This document shows positions 18,166-26,916 of a stretch of 64,000 nt of DNA, piece by piece; the stretch's first letter is position 1, and each line of letters opens with the position of its first letter. Position numbers and translations under genes: made by a program. Source of the DNA: Saprospiraceae bacterium (GTDB lineage: Bacteria; Bacteroidota; Bacteroidia; Chitinophagales; Saprospiraceae); contig JAEUUU010000085.1 of NCBI GenBank assembly GCA_016787345.1, positions 1 to 64,000 on the forward strand, given 5' to 3'. The notes beneath the pieces were generated by a model. That model saw nothing but the letters and a program-made list of their open reading frames with translations, searched no databases and was not told the DNA's origin.

Positions 18166-18173
18166 TACCTTTG
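18166..18173 (+). promoter_or_regulatory. -7 promoter element of kdsA
   Basis: TACCTTTG matches TAnnTTTG exactly, 17 bases before the kdsA ATG and just after the stop of the M1 gene. The matching -33 box is not obvious, since the region upstream is coding. Confidence 0.5.
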
Positions 18174-18190
18174 CAGCAAAAAGCGTTGAA

Positions 18191-19009
18191 ATGAACTGGA
18201 CGACGGATATTCCGAAATTAAAAAACACCGGCTCGGGCAATTTTTTCCTGATCGCCGGCCCCTGCGCCATCGAAGGTGAACAAATGGCTTTTGATATAGC
18301 CGGGCAGGTCAATGAAATATGTACCCGCCTGGGCATACCTTATATATTTAAAGGCTCGTACCGCAAAGCCAACCGCAGCAAGCGGGATTCATTTACCGGA
18401 ATCGGCGATGAAAAAGCCTTGAACATCCTGCGGGCGGTGGGCGAACAGTACGGGCTGCCGGTCACGACCGATATTCACAGCGACCCGGAAGCAGCCCTGG
18501 CGGCGCAGTACGTCGACATGCTGCAAATCCCCGCTTTTTTGTGTCGTCAGACCAGTTTACTCGTCGCGGCGGCCCAAACCGGCAAAGTGGTCAATATTAA
18601 AAAAGGCCAGTTTGTCAGCCCCGAAGCCATGCGTTTTGCCGTGGAAAAAGTGGAAGAAGAAGGCAACCCCAATGTCATTCTGACCGAGCGGGGAACCACC
18701 TTCGGGTATCAGGACCTGATCGTTGATTTTCGCGGCTTGCCCGTGATGCAGTCTTTCGGCGTGCCGGTTGTACTCGACTGCACACATTCGCTGCAACAAC
18801 CCAATCAAAGCAGCGGCGTCACCGGCGGCCGGCCGGCATTGATCGAGACAATTGCGCGGGCGGGTGTGGCGGTTGGGGCCGACGGATTGTTCATTGAGAC
18901 GCATCCCAAACCCTCCGAAGCCAAATCCGACGGGGCTAATATGTTGCCCCTGGACCGTCTGGAAGCGTTGCTCGAACGGCTCGTTAGCATCAGACAAGCC
19001 CTCAAATGA
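18191..19009 (+). CDS. kdsA: 3-deoxy-8-phosphooctulonate (KDO-8-P) synthase
   Basis: A 272-residue enzyme that condenses phosphoenolpyruvate with arabinose 5-phosphate to KDO-8-phosphate, the first committed step to the lipopolysaccharide core sugar. Family signatures are complete: FFLIAGPCAIEG at the PEP site, FKGSYRKANRSKRDSFTGIG, PVTTDIHSDPEAA, the LQIPAFLCRQTSLL segment, KKGQFVSPEAM and LTERGTTFGYQDL. Length is normal. It is cytoplasmic. It has its own promoter in the tail of the M1 gene. Presence of KDO synthesis shows a Gram-negative envelope. Confidence 0.97.
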   Translation: MNWTTDIPKLKNTGSGNFFLIAGPCAIEGEQMAFDIAGQVNEICTRLGIPYIFKGSYRKANRSKRDSFTGIGDEKALNILRAVGEQYGLPVTTDIHSDPEAALAAQYVDMLQIPAFLCRQTSLLVAAAQTGKVVNIKKGQFVSPEAMRFAVEKVEEEGNPNVILTERGTTFGYQDLIVDFRGLPVMQSFGVPVVLDCTHSLQQPNQSSGVTGGRPALIETIARAGVAVGADGLFIETHPKPSEAKSDGANMLPLDRLEALLERLVSIRQALK

Positions 19010-19312
19010 CAAATATTATTGTCCGATTAACCATAAAATAAAAATTCATTTCAAAAGGGGCTTGTTGGAAATTGTAGGTCTTACACTATTTTTACCGCCG
19101 TTTAAAACACACACTTCCGTGGAAAATCCGGCGTTTTTTCGCCGGGTGACAAAAAATATTTCTCGAGGACACGCCAAAATGTTGATGACGGGCATCTTAC
19201 TGTCAGAACTAAATTCAAACCGGCGTTTTGCCTGCCCTTGCAAAAATGTGTTGTCACCACGCGGAGTAATCTTTCGCAAAAACATTCACTCACTTAAATT
19301 AAAAAACGCAGC
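19010..19312. other. Intergenic region between kdsA and exbB
   Basis: 303 bases with no supportable gene; the frames here are short and read-through of kdsA. It contains the 30-base element at 19171-19200 that recurs in front of the second tonB. I saw no hairpin terminator after kdsA. Confidence 0.6.
19171..19200 (+). promoter_or_regulatory. Shared 30-base upstream element, copy A (before exbB)
   Basis: Begins ACGCCAAAAT and ends GCATCTTAC, matching copy B at 22524-22553 at most positions, with the ends identical. The position 112 bases before exbB and 50 bases before the second tonB suggests a regulator site or promoter part shared by the two transcription units. Confidence 0.5.
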
Positions 19313-20140
19313 ATGACAGCAGCAAAACCCACCGCCAACAATCAACAGAAGAAGTCCGGCTCGTCCGCGTTGATGACGTTCCTCATCATCATCGGCCTGT
19401 ACGCCCTCGCTTTCTGCATTTGGAAGTTTGTTTTCGGTTCACCGGCCAACTTCGTGGATAATGACCCGAGCAAAGACCCGCTGCCCGGCAATTACCCCGG
19501 TACGGTGTACAAAGGAGGCCCGATTGTACCGATCCTGATGACGACATTCTTCACGGTAATCGTCTTTGTGTTCGAACGCTTTATCACCCTGAACAAAGCC
19601 AGCGGCGCTTCCGCAGCCGATGCTTTTGTACGTGGTATCAAAGGTTTCCTCGACCGCAACGACATCTCCGGTGCACTTGCTGCCTGCGACAAACAAAAAG
19701 GCGCCGTTGCCAATGTTGTTCGTGCCGGTCTGACCAAGTACGCCGAAATGGAAAAGGCCACCGATATGGACAAAGACCAGAAAGTGCTGGCCATCCAGAA
19801 AGAAGTGGAAGAAGCCACGACGCTTGAACTCCCGATGCTCGAGCGCAACCTCAGCATCCTGGCAACCGTCGCTTCCATCGCAACCCTGCTCGGTCTGTTG
19901 GGTACGGTACTCGGGATGATCCGTTCGTTCGCCGCTCTGGCCAATGCCGGCGCGCCCGATTCCACGGCTCTCGCAACCGGCATCTCCGAGGCCCTTATCA
20001 ATACCGCTCTCGGTATCTTCACTTCGGCCCTGGCGATTATCGCGTACAACTTCTTTACCGGCCGTATCGACGCCATGACCTATCGCATCGACGAAGCCGG
20101 CTACAGCCTCACGCAGACCTTTGCGTCGAAACACCACTAA
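19313..20140 (+). CDS. exbB: MotA/TolQ/ExbB proton channel family protein
   Basis: A 275-residue inner-membrane protein. It has a first membrane helix near residues 18-38, a second at about 66-84 (PILMTTFFTVIVFVFERFI), a cytoplasmic loop with KGAVANVVRAGL, and the two C-terminal helices with LSILATVASIATLLGLLGTV and the LINTALGIFTSALAIIAYNF pair typical of ExbB/TolQ. With ExbD and TonB it turns the proton gradient into force on outer-membrane receptors such as the SusC in this window. It heads a cluster exbB-exbD-exbD-tonB; its N-terminal extension beyond the usual ExbB start is common in Bacteroidota. Confidence 0.93.
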   Translation: MTAAKPTANNQQKKSGSSALMTFLIIIGLYALAFCIWKFVFGSPANFVDNDPSKDPLPGNYPGTVYKGGPIVPILMTTFFTVIVFVFERFITLNKASGASAADAFVRGIKGFLDRNDISGALAACDKQKGAVANVVRAGLTKYAEMEKATDMDKDQKVLAIQKEVEEATTLELPMLERNLSILATVASIATLLGLLGTVLGMIRSFAALANAGAPDSTALATGISEALINTALGIFTSALAIIAYNFFTGRIDAMTYRIDEAGYSLTQTFASKHH

Positions 20141-20217
20141 GCAGTCAACGAGTGAGTTGAACATTTTCAAACCCGTTCAACCCGTTCATAACTTATCACT
20201 CCTAACTCAATTACGCT

Positions 20218-20883
20218 ATGCCCAAGCATAAGCCGAAACGGAGCGCCCCAACAATCGACATGACTGCCATGTGCGACGTCGCCTTCCTGCTGCTGACCTT
20301 CTTCATGCTCACCGCGAAAATGAAGAATCAGGAGTCGGTGGTGATCGATACACCCTCGTCTATATCCGAGACCAAACTTCCGGATGCCAATACCCTGACC
20401 GTACTGGTCAGTAAAGAAGGCAAACCGATGCTCGATATGGCCGGCTCGCACACCCGCGAAAACCTGATCGCCTCGATGAACTCCCGCTACCAACTGGGAC
20501 TCACCGCGGAAGACCAGAAACGTTTCGCCAACTCCGGCAGCTTCGGCGTGCCCATGAAAAGCCTGAAAAAATGGCTCGAACTGGCAGGCCCCGAACGCAC
20601 GGAATATGAGAAACAATTCCAGGGCGTCCCGATCGATACGGCAGACATCAACAAAAGCGAACTCGCCGACTGGATTCACAGCGCCCGCCTCGAGCAATTC
20701 AAACTCAAGAAGGAAGGCAAAGTAGACTCCGAGTACGTGATCGTCGTCAAAGCTGATAAAGACACGCCTTACCCGGCCGTCCAGAAAGTGATCAATACGC
20801 TGACGGATATCAACGTCAACAAATTCAACCTGATCACCAACATGGAAGCCGATCCAAACAAACTCGAAGGCGTCAAAAAATAA
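20218..20883 (+). CDS. exbD: ExbD/TolR family protein (first copy)
   Basis: A 221-residue protein with the ExbD start: a short basic cytoplasmic end, then IDMTAMCDVAFLLLTFFML as the single helix carrying the conserved Asp that takes part in proton transfer. The periplasmic part is a TolR-like fold with an insert. It differs from the neighbouring copy in its periplasmic half. Together with ExbB it forms the energising stator for TonB. The gap to exbB is 77 bases, and 51 bases separate it from the second exbD. Confidence 0.92.
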   Translation: MPKHKPKRSAPTIDMTAMCDVAFLLLTFFMLTAKMKNQESVVIDTPSSISETKLPDANTLTVLVSKEGKPMLDMAGSHTRENLIASMNSRYQLGLTAEDQKRFANSGSFGVPMKSLKKWLELAGPERTEYEKQFQGVPIDTADINKSELADWIHSARLEQFKLKKEGKVDSEYVIVVKADKDTPYPAVQKVINTLTDINVNKFNLITNMEADPNKLEGVKK

Positions 20884-20934
20884 GCTCCGGACTTGACTGA
20901 ACCCGTTTTTTCACACTAAAAACAACGCCACACT

Positions 20935-21555
20935 ATGGCTGAAATGCAAACCGCCGACACCGGTGGTCATAAGAAAGGTGGGAAGGTAAGATCCAAAAAG
21001 ATGTCGACTCGTATCGACTTCACCCCTATGGTGGACCTTGGATTCTTGCTGATTACATTTTTCATGCTGACGACCACGTTGGCCAAGCCACAGATTATGG
21101 CTCTGGTAATGCCGGAAAAAGACGTCAAGGTAAAAGACCTCGAACCGGTAAAAGAATCAAAGGTGCTAACCCTGCTGCTCGGCGCCAATGATAAAGTTTA
21201 CTGGTATGAAGGCATTACCAAACCGACTCTCGATTCGACAGACTATTCTGCCGAGGGATTGCGCAAGGTCATTTTGAACAAAATGGAAAAAGTGAACCAG
21301 CAATTTGGTATGGATGAATACGAAGACGCCAAAACGAAGGAGAAAAAACAAGGCTCCTTTATCACGGTGCTCATCAAACCTACCAAAGAAGCGCGCTACA
21401 AAAACCTCGTGGATGCCCTCGACGAGATGGCCATTACCAAGGTGCGTTATTACGTAATTCTTGATGTCTCCCCCGCGGAGGAAACATTTATCAAGAACCC
21501 GGCCGCCGGCCTCGACTTCAATCCGGAAGCCCAGGCCGATGCCGCTACGCAGTAA
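20935..21555 (+). CDS. exbD: ExbD/TolR family protein (second copy)
   Basis: A 206-residue paralogue of the preceding gene. RIDFTPMVDLGFLLITFFML gives the same Asp-bearing helix. The periplasmic half, with FITVLIKPTKEARYKNLVDA and ITKVRYYVILDV, follows the TolR fold. Two ExbD genes in tandem are common in Bacteroidota, where the stator may be built from both subunits. It is followed 44 bases later by the first tonB. Confidence 0.92.
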   Translation: MAEMQTADTGGHKKGGKVRSKKMSTRIDFTPMVDLGFLLITFFMLTTTLAKPQIMALVMPEKDVKVKDLEPVKESKVLTLLLGANDKVYWYEGITKPTLDSTDYSAEGLRKVILNKMEKVNQQFGMDEYEDAKTKEKKQGSFITVLIKPTKEARYKNLVDALDEMAITKVRYYVILDVSPAEETFIKNPAAGLDFNPEAQADAATQ

Positions 21556-21599
21556 ACACGCACCGCCAGAAATTGTATCAAACTTAAAAACATTCAAAA

Positions 21600-22436
21600 A
21601 TGGCTGAAGAAAAAGGTGCCTTTCAGGGCGACATGCTGGATATCATCTTCGCCGACCGGAATAAGGCCTATGGCGCTTACCAGCTCCGCCGGTCTTACCA
21701 GAAGTACCTCACCCGTGCTTTCCTCTATGGAATCGGCGTGATCCTGCTCTTCCTGTTGTTGCCGATGATTATGAACGTGGTATCCGGTGTTTTCGCTAAA
21801 AGGGAAAAACCCATCGATGTGGTCGCCGAACTCGGTCCGCCACCGGATATCGACCCGAACCAACCGCCGCCTCCGCCGCCTCCGCCGGTAGAAACGCCTC
21901 CGCCGCCGACCCGCTCGACGGTGAAATTCGTGCCGCCTGTCGTCAAAAAAGACGAAGAGGTGCAGGAAGAAAAACCCCAGGATATCGAAAAGATCCTGGA
22001 AGACGACAAGGACATCAGCTCGGAGACCAAACAGGGCAACGACGAGGCCGCACCCACCATCGACGAGAACCCATCGGAACTCGATATCGTGGAAGCGCCC
22101 AAAGTCGTGGAGGAAAAAACGTACGAAATGTTCGACATTCAGAAAGCGCCCAGCTTCCCCGGTGGTGAAGCCGAACTGCTCAAATTCCTGAATGAGAACA
22201 TCAAATACCCACCGCTCGCCCGCGAAAACAACATCCAGGGTGTCGTCGCGCTCACCTTCGTGGTGAACAAAGACGGCCGTGTGTCGGATGTGAATATCGT
22301 GAAAGATATCGGTGGCGGTTGCGGCAAAGAAGCCGTCCGCGTCGTGCAAAATATGCCCAAGTGGCTTCCCGGTGAAGCCAACGGCCACCCCGTTAAGGTG
22401 CGCTTTACGCTGCCGGTACGCTTCCGTCTTGAGTAG
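21600..22436 (+). CDS. tonB: TonB-family energy transducer (first copy)
   Basis: A 278-residue protein. The N-terminus has a short cytoplasmic DMLDIIFADRNKAYGAYQLR stretch and a membrane helix near residues 38-60. The Pro-rich linker has PPPPPPPVETPPPPTRS near residues 86-105, an acidic stretch follows, and the C-terminal TonB domain covers about 180-278 (PSFPGGEAELLKFLNENIKYP, then KWLPGEANGHPVKVRFTLPV). It pulls on outer-membrane TonB boxes. It closes the exbB-exbD-exbD-tonB transcript, as a strong terminator follows the stop. A second paralogue comes next. Confidence 0.94.
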   Translation: MAEEKGAFQGDMLDIIFADRNKAYGAYQLRRSYQKYLTRAFLYGIGVILLFLLLPMIMNVVSGVFAKREKPIDVVAELGPPPDIDPNQPPPPPPPPVETPPPPTRSTVKFVPPVVKKDEEVQEEKPQDIEKILEDDKDISSETKQGNDEAAPTIDENPSELDIVEAPKVVEEKTYEMFDIQKAPSFPGGEAELLKFLNENIKYPPLARENNIQGVVALTFVVNKDGRVSDVNIVKDIGGGCGKEAVRVVQNMPKWLPGEANGHPVKVRFTLPVRFRLE

Positions 22437-22464
22437 TACTTTGTGCGACCCGCAGATTTGCCCG

Positions 22465-22501
22465 AGCGGTGCTGATGTATCCCATCAGCACCGCTTTTTT
22501 T
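22465..22501 (+). terminator. Rho-independent terminator after the first tonB
   Basis: A 13-base perfect stem (22465-22477 with 22483-22495), a 5-base loop and a run of seven T. It separates the ExbBDD-TonB transcript from the second tonB. Confidence 0.88.
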
Positions 22502-22523
22502 ATTGAAAAAATATCGGAGCCGC

Positions 22524-22553
22524 ACGCCAAAATATTCATTGCCAGCATCTTAC
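22524..22553 (+). promoter_or_regulatory. Shared 30-base upstream element, copy B (before second tonB)
   Basis: A near copy of 19171-19200, same orientation, ACGCCAAAAT at the start and GCATCTTAC at the end. It lies after the terminator and 50-56 bases before the second tonB, where a promoter for that gene is needed. Confidence 0.5.
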
Positions 22554-22602
22554 ATAACAGAAGTCCGGACGCACACCCTTATTCCGTTCACACCCAAACT
22601 TC

Positions 22603-23439
22603 ATGGTTATGGCAAACTTACCGAACCTGTCCCCCCGGGACATGCTGGATATCATTTTCGAAAACCGCAACCGCGCCTATGGCGCCTACGCTTTAAGGCG
22701 CGAGTACCCCAATCACCTGCTGCGGGCGCTTGGCTACGGGCTCTTGCTGATCCTGGGTTTTCTGCTTGTCCCTATCCTTTTAAGGGCAGTATCTTCGTAT
22801 GCCGTGGAGACGTCTGTGGGGCCCGATATTGTTTATGAACCGCGCACGCCGCCCGTTATCGAGATGCCCAAAACGCCGCCGCCTGCCGAGACTCAGCCAC
22901 CGCCCAAAGCCAGTAGCATCCGTTTTGTGCCGCCGGCCCCTATCCCCGACGATAAAGTGCCCGATGAAACCCTTCCGCCCGATCAGTCTACCCTGGCCAA
23001 CACGGATGACCGGATTGGAACGGTCACCCAGGCCGGCGATCCGGATGTGCCGCCTGTACTGACCAGCGACGACGGAAGAGGCCACGTCATTGAACCGCAA
23101 GCGCCCACGCCACCCGATGATATTTTCAATGTCCCGGACCTCCAGAAACCGCCCATGTTTCCGGGCGGCGAGGCGGACTTGCTCAAATACCTGTCTCAAA
23201 ACATCCGTTACCCCGAAATCGCCCGTGAAACCGGCACGCAGGGCGTCGTGGCTATCCAGTTTGTGATCGGGAAAGACGGATCAATCGAAGACGTTGCCAT
23301 CGTCAAAGACATCGGGAGCGGTTGCGGCAAGGAAGCTATTCGCGTGGTCAGAAACATGCCGCGCTGGATACCTGGCGAAGCGAATGGTCATCCGGTCAAA
23401 GTCAGATTTACCTTGCCGGTGCGGTTTAAATTACAATAG
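22603..23439 (+). CDS. tonB: TonB-family energy transducer (second copy)
   Basis: A 278-residue paralogue of the upstream tonB; a second ATG at 22609 would also serve as start. The cytoplasmic DMLDIIFENRNRAYGAYALR is almost the same as in the first copy, as is the final TonB domain (LPVRFKLQ), but the Pro-rich linker differs fully, with TPPVIEMPKTPPPAETQPPP. The two proteins thus share the motor-binding and receptor-binding ends but not the linker, which suggests a duplication with divergence in reach through the periplasm. It has its own upstream region after a terminator. Confidence 0.92.
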   Translation: MVMANLPNLSPRDMLDIIFENRNRAYGAYALRREYPNHLLRALGYGLLLILGFLLVPILLRAVSSYAVETSVGPDIVYEPRTPPVIEMPKTPPPAETQPPPKASSIRFVPPAPIPDDKVPDETLPPDQSTLANTDDRIGTVTQAGDPDVPPVLTSDDGRGHVIEPQAPTPPDDIFNVPDLQKPPMFPGGEADLLKYLSQNIRYPEIARETGTQGVVAIQFVIGKDGSIEDVAIVKDIGSGCGKEAIRVVRNMPRWIPGEANGHPVKVRFTLPVRFKLQ

Positions 23440-23523
23440 TAAAAACGGGCGGTAAAAATTGTTGAACTCCTGTGGATTCACCAATTTTGGAGGGAATATT
23501 GGACCATTTAAACACTTTGAACC

Positions 23524-24918
23524 ATGCCCGTTTCCCGCCGCAAAGCCCTTAAAACCCTCGGCGCCGCTACCGGCGCAGCCTTGTTCGGACATTTCCCGAC
23601 AGGCCTCGACAGCCGTACGCCGCTTTCTTTTTTTGACGAAAATCCATTCTACAAAAAACCTGACCGACCCTTAACAGCCATTACCCTGGGCGCAGGCTCA
23701 CGGGGCAATGTTTACGGCGGCTATGCCCTCGAATTTCCGGACGAACTGGATATCGTGGGCGTAGCCGAACCGATTCCCGTTCGGAACGATCGCTATACCA
23801 AAAAGCACAACATTCCGGAGGCCAACCGTTTCCCGACCTGGGAAAGGGTGTTCGAGCGTCCCAAATTTGCCGATGCCGTCATTATCACAACGCCCGACAA
23901 CCTGCATTACGGCCCTTGCATGGCCGCTTTGAAAGCGGGTTATGACGTACTTCTTGAAAAACCGATCTCACCCAGCGAACAGGAATGCCGCGATATTCTC
24001 AACCTGGCCAAAAAGACCGGCCGCATCGTAGCGGTTTGTCATGTGCTGCGCTACGCGCCGTACTTTGTCAAATTGCGCGAACTCATCCACTCCGGCGCCA
24101 TCGGCGAACTCATCAGCATTCAGCATCTGGAACCGATCGAGCACATCCACATGTCGCACTCCTATGTGCGCGGCAACTGGCACGACCGCAACGCCACCAC
24201 GCCCATTATCCTCGCCAAAAGTTGCCACGACCTCGATATCCTGCGCTGGATGATCGGCAAGCCCTGCAAGCAAATCGTCGCAATGGGCGGGCTGAAATGG
24301 TTCCGTTCCGAAAACGCCCCCCCGGGCAGCACGGCCCGTTGTATGGATGGCTGCGCGGTGGAAGGCAATTGTCCCTACTCGGCAATGAAGATTTATTACC
24401 GAAACCGCTCCTGGCTCCACGTTTTTGACCTGCCTGAAGACAAATCGAAGCACGGGGAGGCCATTCTGGAATCGCTGCGCACGACCAACTATGGCCGTTG
24501 TGTGTACCGGATGGACAACAATCAGGAAGACCATTACATCAGTTCCATGCAGTTTGAGGGCGGCATCACCGCCAGTTTCTCCATGGAGGCGTTTACGTCG
24601 TATGCCGGCCGGCGTACCCGTGTGATGGGCAGTATGGGCGACATCGTGGGGGATATGGACAATTTTACGCTGACGGATTTTCGCACAGGCAAATCGGTCG
24701 TATACGACCACTCGAAAATTCAGGACGTGGAGAATTACAAAAACTCCGGACACGGCGGCGGCGACTGGCGCCTGGTACGCGACTGGATTCAGGCAATCAG
24801 TCAGCAAAACCCTGCGTTGCTGACCTCGACGATCGATGCCTCCATCGAAAGCCACGTGATGGGATTTATGGCCGAACAAAGCCGAAAGACCGGAAAGGTA
24901 GAATCGGTGGTGTTGTAA
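23524..24918 (+). CDS. Gfo/Idh/MocA family oxidoreductase with twin-arginine signal
   Basis: A 464-residue exported NAD(P)-dependent dehydrogenase-like protein. It begins MPVSRRKALKTLGAATGAAL, a Tat signal with SRRKALKTLG. The Rossmann fold follows with LGAGSRGNVYGGYA, then the EKPIS catalytic-site motif (DVLLEKPISPSE) and the alpha/beta C-terminal domain, with HSYVRGNWHD and SCHDLDILRW. Such periplasmic members in Bacteroidota act on sugars or inositols with a bound cofactor. The Cys-rich patch RCMDGCAVEGNCPYS is unusual and could bind a metal. It stands alone, with a strong terminator that also faces the convergent TPR gene. Confidence 0.9.
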   Translation: MPVSRRKALKTLGAATGAALFGHFPTGLDSRTPLSFFDENPFYKKPDRPLTAITLGAGSRGNVYGGYALEFPDELDIVGVAEPIPVRNDRYTKKHNIPEANRFPTWERVFERPKFADAVIITTPDNLHYGPCMAALKAGYDVLLEKPISPSEQECRDILNLAKKTGRIVAVCHVLRYAPYFVKLRELIHSGAIGELISIQHLEPIEHIHMSHSYVRGNWHDRNATTPIILAKSCHDLDILRWMIGKPCKQIVAMGGLKWFRSENAPPGSTARCMDGCAVEGNCPYSAMKIYYRNRSWLHVFDLPEDKSKHGEAILESLRTTNYGRCVYRMDNNQEDHYISSMQFEGGITASFSMEAFTSYAGRRTRVMGSMGDIVGDMDNFTLTDFRTGKSVVYDHSKIQDVENYKNSGHGGGDWRLVRDWIQAISQQNPALLTSTIDASIESHVMGFMAEQSRKTGKVESVVL

Positions 24919-24923
24919 AAAGT

Positions 24924-24964
24924 GAGCGGCCGTCTCGTAAGTCATACGAGACGGCCGCTCTGTT
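24924..24964. terminator. Bidirectional terminator between the Gfo/Idh/MocA and TPR genes
   Basis: A perfect 16-base stem (24924-24939 with 24945-24960) around a 5-base loop, a few bases from the stop of the rightward gene and 26 bases from the convergent stop. A and T flanks on both sides suit both strands. Confidence 0.85.
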
Positions 24965-24985
24965 TGGGCTTCGAAACCAGTGTAG

Positions 24986-26695
24986 TTAGTTCTTTTTGTT
25001 GCCGTCGGAGCCGCCGTTGGGCATTTTTGGATCGGCTGGCACGTCTTTGCCAAAGGCATCCTGCATTTCCTTGATCGTTGTATTTGCCGGATCGAGTGCC
25101 GTCCATTTTGCCGTTACGGCATTGAACTTTTCAGCATCTTTCTTTACAAAATACACATACGACAGGTAGCCATAAGCAGCAAGAAGATCCTTTTTATTTT
25201 TCTCTTTATCGGCCTCCGCGCGTTGAGTGTAATTTTCCCAGGATTCCGTGGCTTTGCCATATTCCGCGGCCAAATCAGGATTGGCTTCGATTTGCTCTGG
25301 CGTCGGGTCAAATTTTGCGGCTGATTTGGCGCGCCACAGCCAGCCGATGGGAGCGTTGGCATTGATTTCGGTGACGCGGGTAAAAGCTGCCAGGGCTTTG
25401 ACGTAGCTGATCGAATCGCCGCAGAAGTAGTTGCGCAGGCCGAGGTTGTAGAAATTGGTGGCCGTGGGGGAAGGAACCGAATCGAGGTACATCTGCATAG
25501 ACGCCGCCGAAGCGCAGTAGTCTTTGCGAACGTACTGAATATTGCTGATCTCTTCGTACAAGGCCCAGCGGGCGCGGGCGGAATCCACCTCGATCGATTT
25601 GGCGAGGTTTTGCAGGGCCACCGTCGAGTCGGATTTGGTTTTGAGTTGCAGTTTGCCCAGGTATTCATAGTCGGAGGGCAGGATTTTGTCCGGCGTGACG
25701 TTCTGGAAGTACGAATTCAGGATGTCCAGGCCGCGCTGGTACTCGCCGTTTTCGTAGTCGCAGTAAGCCTGCAGGCGGCGCAGGTAGTTTTTGGAGCCGT
25801 CTTTTTTGAGGATTTTTTCCACCAGATCGCTGCAGCCTTTGCAGTCCTTGGTGATAAAGAGGCAGTTGGCCAGTTGCATTTCATCTTCGATCGTGACGGC
25901 GTCGCCGTTGTTTACCAGGTCTTTGTAAGCCTGGGTGGCGCGTTCCCATTTGCGGGAAATAAACAGGTATTCCGCTTTGGAGCGAAGCGCCGCGGTATAG
26001 CGCGGGTTGAGTGCGATGGCTTTGTCGAAGTAATCGATTGCGCGGTCGAACTGTTTGGCGATGCGGTATACCCGGCCGAGCATGAGCAAGGGAAGCGGGT
26101 TTTTCGGCTCGACCAGGCTCGCTTGTTCGTAATAGGTAGCCGAGGCGCCGCCATTGCCAATTTCCTTGTAGGTGAAGCCCAGCGACATCAGGGTTTGGAA
26201 GTCTTTTGAATTGACGTCCAGACCGCCTTTCAGGTATTGTTCGGCGCGGGTGAGGTTGGGGCGGTTGTCGCCCGGGGCGATGTAGAACCAGTAAGATTCG
26301 CCCACATGCCGCCAGGCGTTCATGTCTTTGCGGGCGGTACGGGTTGCTTTTTCAAAGGATTTTTCGGCATCGGCGGCTTTGTTGTCGAGCAACAGGATAC
26401 GGCCTGTAGCGACGTGCGCCAATGCGCCTTCGGGCTTGGCGTCGAAAGCGGCTTTAAACGCCGACAGGGCCTGCTCTTTTTGCCCTTTTGCCATGTAGGC
26501 AGTGCCTAAAGAGAGGCGGGCGTTTTGGTCGGCAGCATCGGCTTGAGCCAGGGCGCTAAAAACACCGATCGCTTTGTCCCACTCTTTGAGTTGCACGGCT
26601 GCGAGGCCATCCGCGTAGCTTTGCGCCAGCAGGGCGGCCGCCTGAACGAGCATGAAGGGGAGCACTAACAGAGATTTTCTGAAGAACGTTGTCAT
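24986..26695 (-). CDS. Exported tetratricopeptide-repeat protein
   Basis: A 569-residue protein. Signal peptide at about residues 1-24 ending at LLAQ. From about residue 30 to 480 it is made of TPR-like helix pairs, for example WDKAIGVFSALAQADAADQN, EQALSAFKAAFDAKPEG, RAIDYFDKAIALNPRYTAAL and RGLDILNSYFQNVTPDKI. The last 40 residues are rich in charged residues. TPR proteins make protein-binding solenoids; in Bacteroidota many lie in the periplasm near TonB or secretion systems. It has its own promoter (26758-26790). Further upstream on the same strand lies the PstS-like gene, about 220 bases away. The partner is unknown. Confidence 0.88.
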   Translation of the reverse strand: MTTFFRKSLLVLPFMLVQAAALLAQSYADGLAAVQLKEWDKAIGVFSALAQADAADQNARLSLGTAYMAKGQKEQALSAFKAAFDAKPEGALAHVATGRILLLDNKAADAEKSFEKATRTARKDMNAWRHVGESYWFYIAPGDNRPNLTRAEQYLKGGLDVNSKDFQTLMSLGFTYKEIGNGGASATYYEQASLVEPKNPLPLLMLGRVYRIAKQFDRAIDYFDKAIALNPRYTAALRSKAEYLFISRKWERATQAYKDLVNNGDAVTIEDEMQLANCLFITKDCKGCSDLVEKILKKDGSKNYLRRLQAYCDYENGEYQRGLDILNSYFQNVTPDKILPSDYEYLGKLQLKTKSDSTVALQNLAKSIEVDSARARWALYEEISNIQYVRKDYCASAASMQMYLDSVPSPTATNFYNLGLRNYFCGDSISYVKALAAFTRVTEINANAPIGWLWRAKSAAKFDPTPEQIEANPDLAAEYGKATESWENYTQRAEADKEKNKKDLLAAYGYLSYVYFVKKDAEKFNAVTAKWTALDPANTTIKEMQDAFGKDVPADPKMPNGGSDGNKKN

Positions 26696-26757
26696 TGTTC
26701 GGAAAAAAGGTTTTTGTTTAAAAAACTGTAAAGGGACATGTGATTCGGTTTTCTCGG

Positions 26758-26790
26758 CAAAGGTCTGGCATTATGACGCTTTTTTTCAAA
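26758..26790 (-). promoter_or_regulatory. Promoter of the TPR gene
   Basis: On the minus strand, TTTG (26787-26790) is the -33 box, 21 bases from GACCTTTG (26758-26765), a one-mismatch -7 box. This puts the transcript start about 55 bases before the ATG at 26695. Confidence 0.5.
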
Positions 26791-26916
26791 AAAATCCACA
26801 GCAGGTTTGGTCAAAAAAGGCCTGTGCCAACAATGTTTAATGTAACATTAACACAGAACAAACGAAATAGCGTGTGTGGAAAGGCGCAAAATGTGCCAAC
26901 AGGGTTGTTTGGAGGG

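Noticed and set aside
21840..21920. Repeat of CCGCC-type units within tonB
   Set aside because: It encodes the normal proline-rich linker of TonB and is not a separate DNA repeat.
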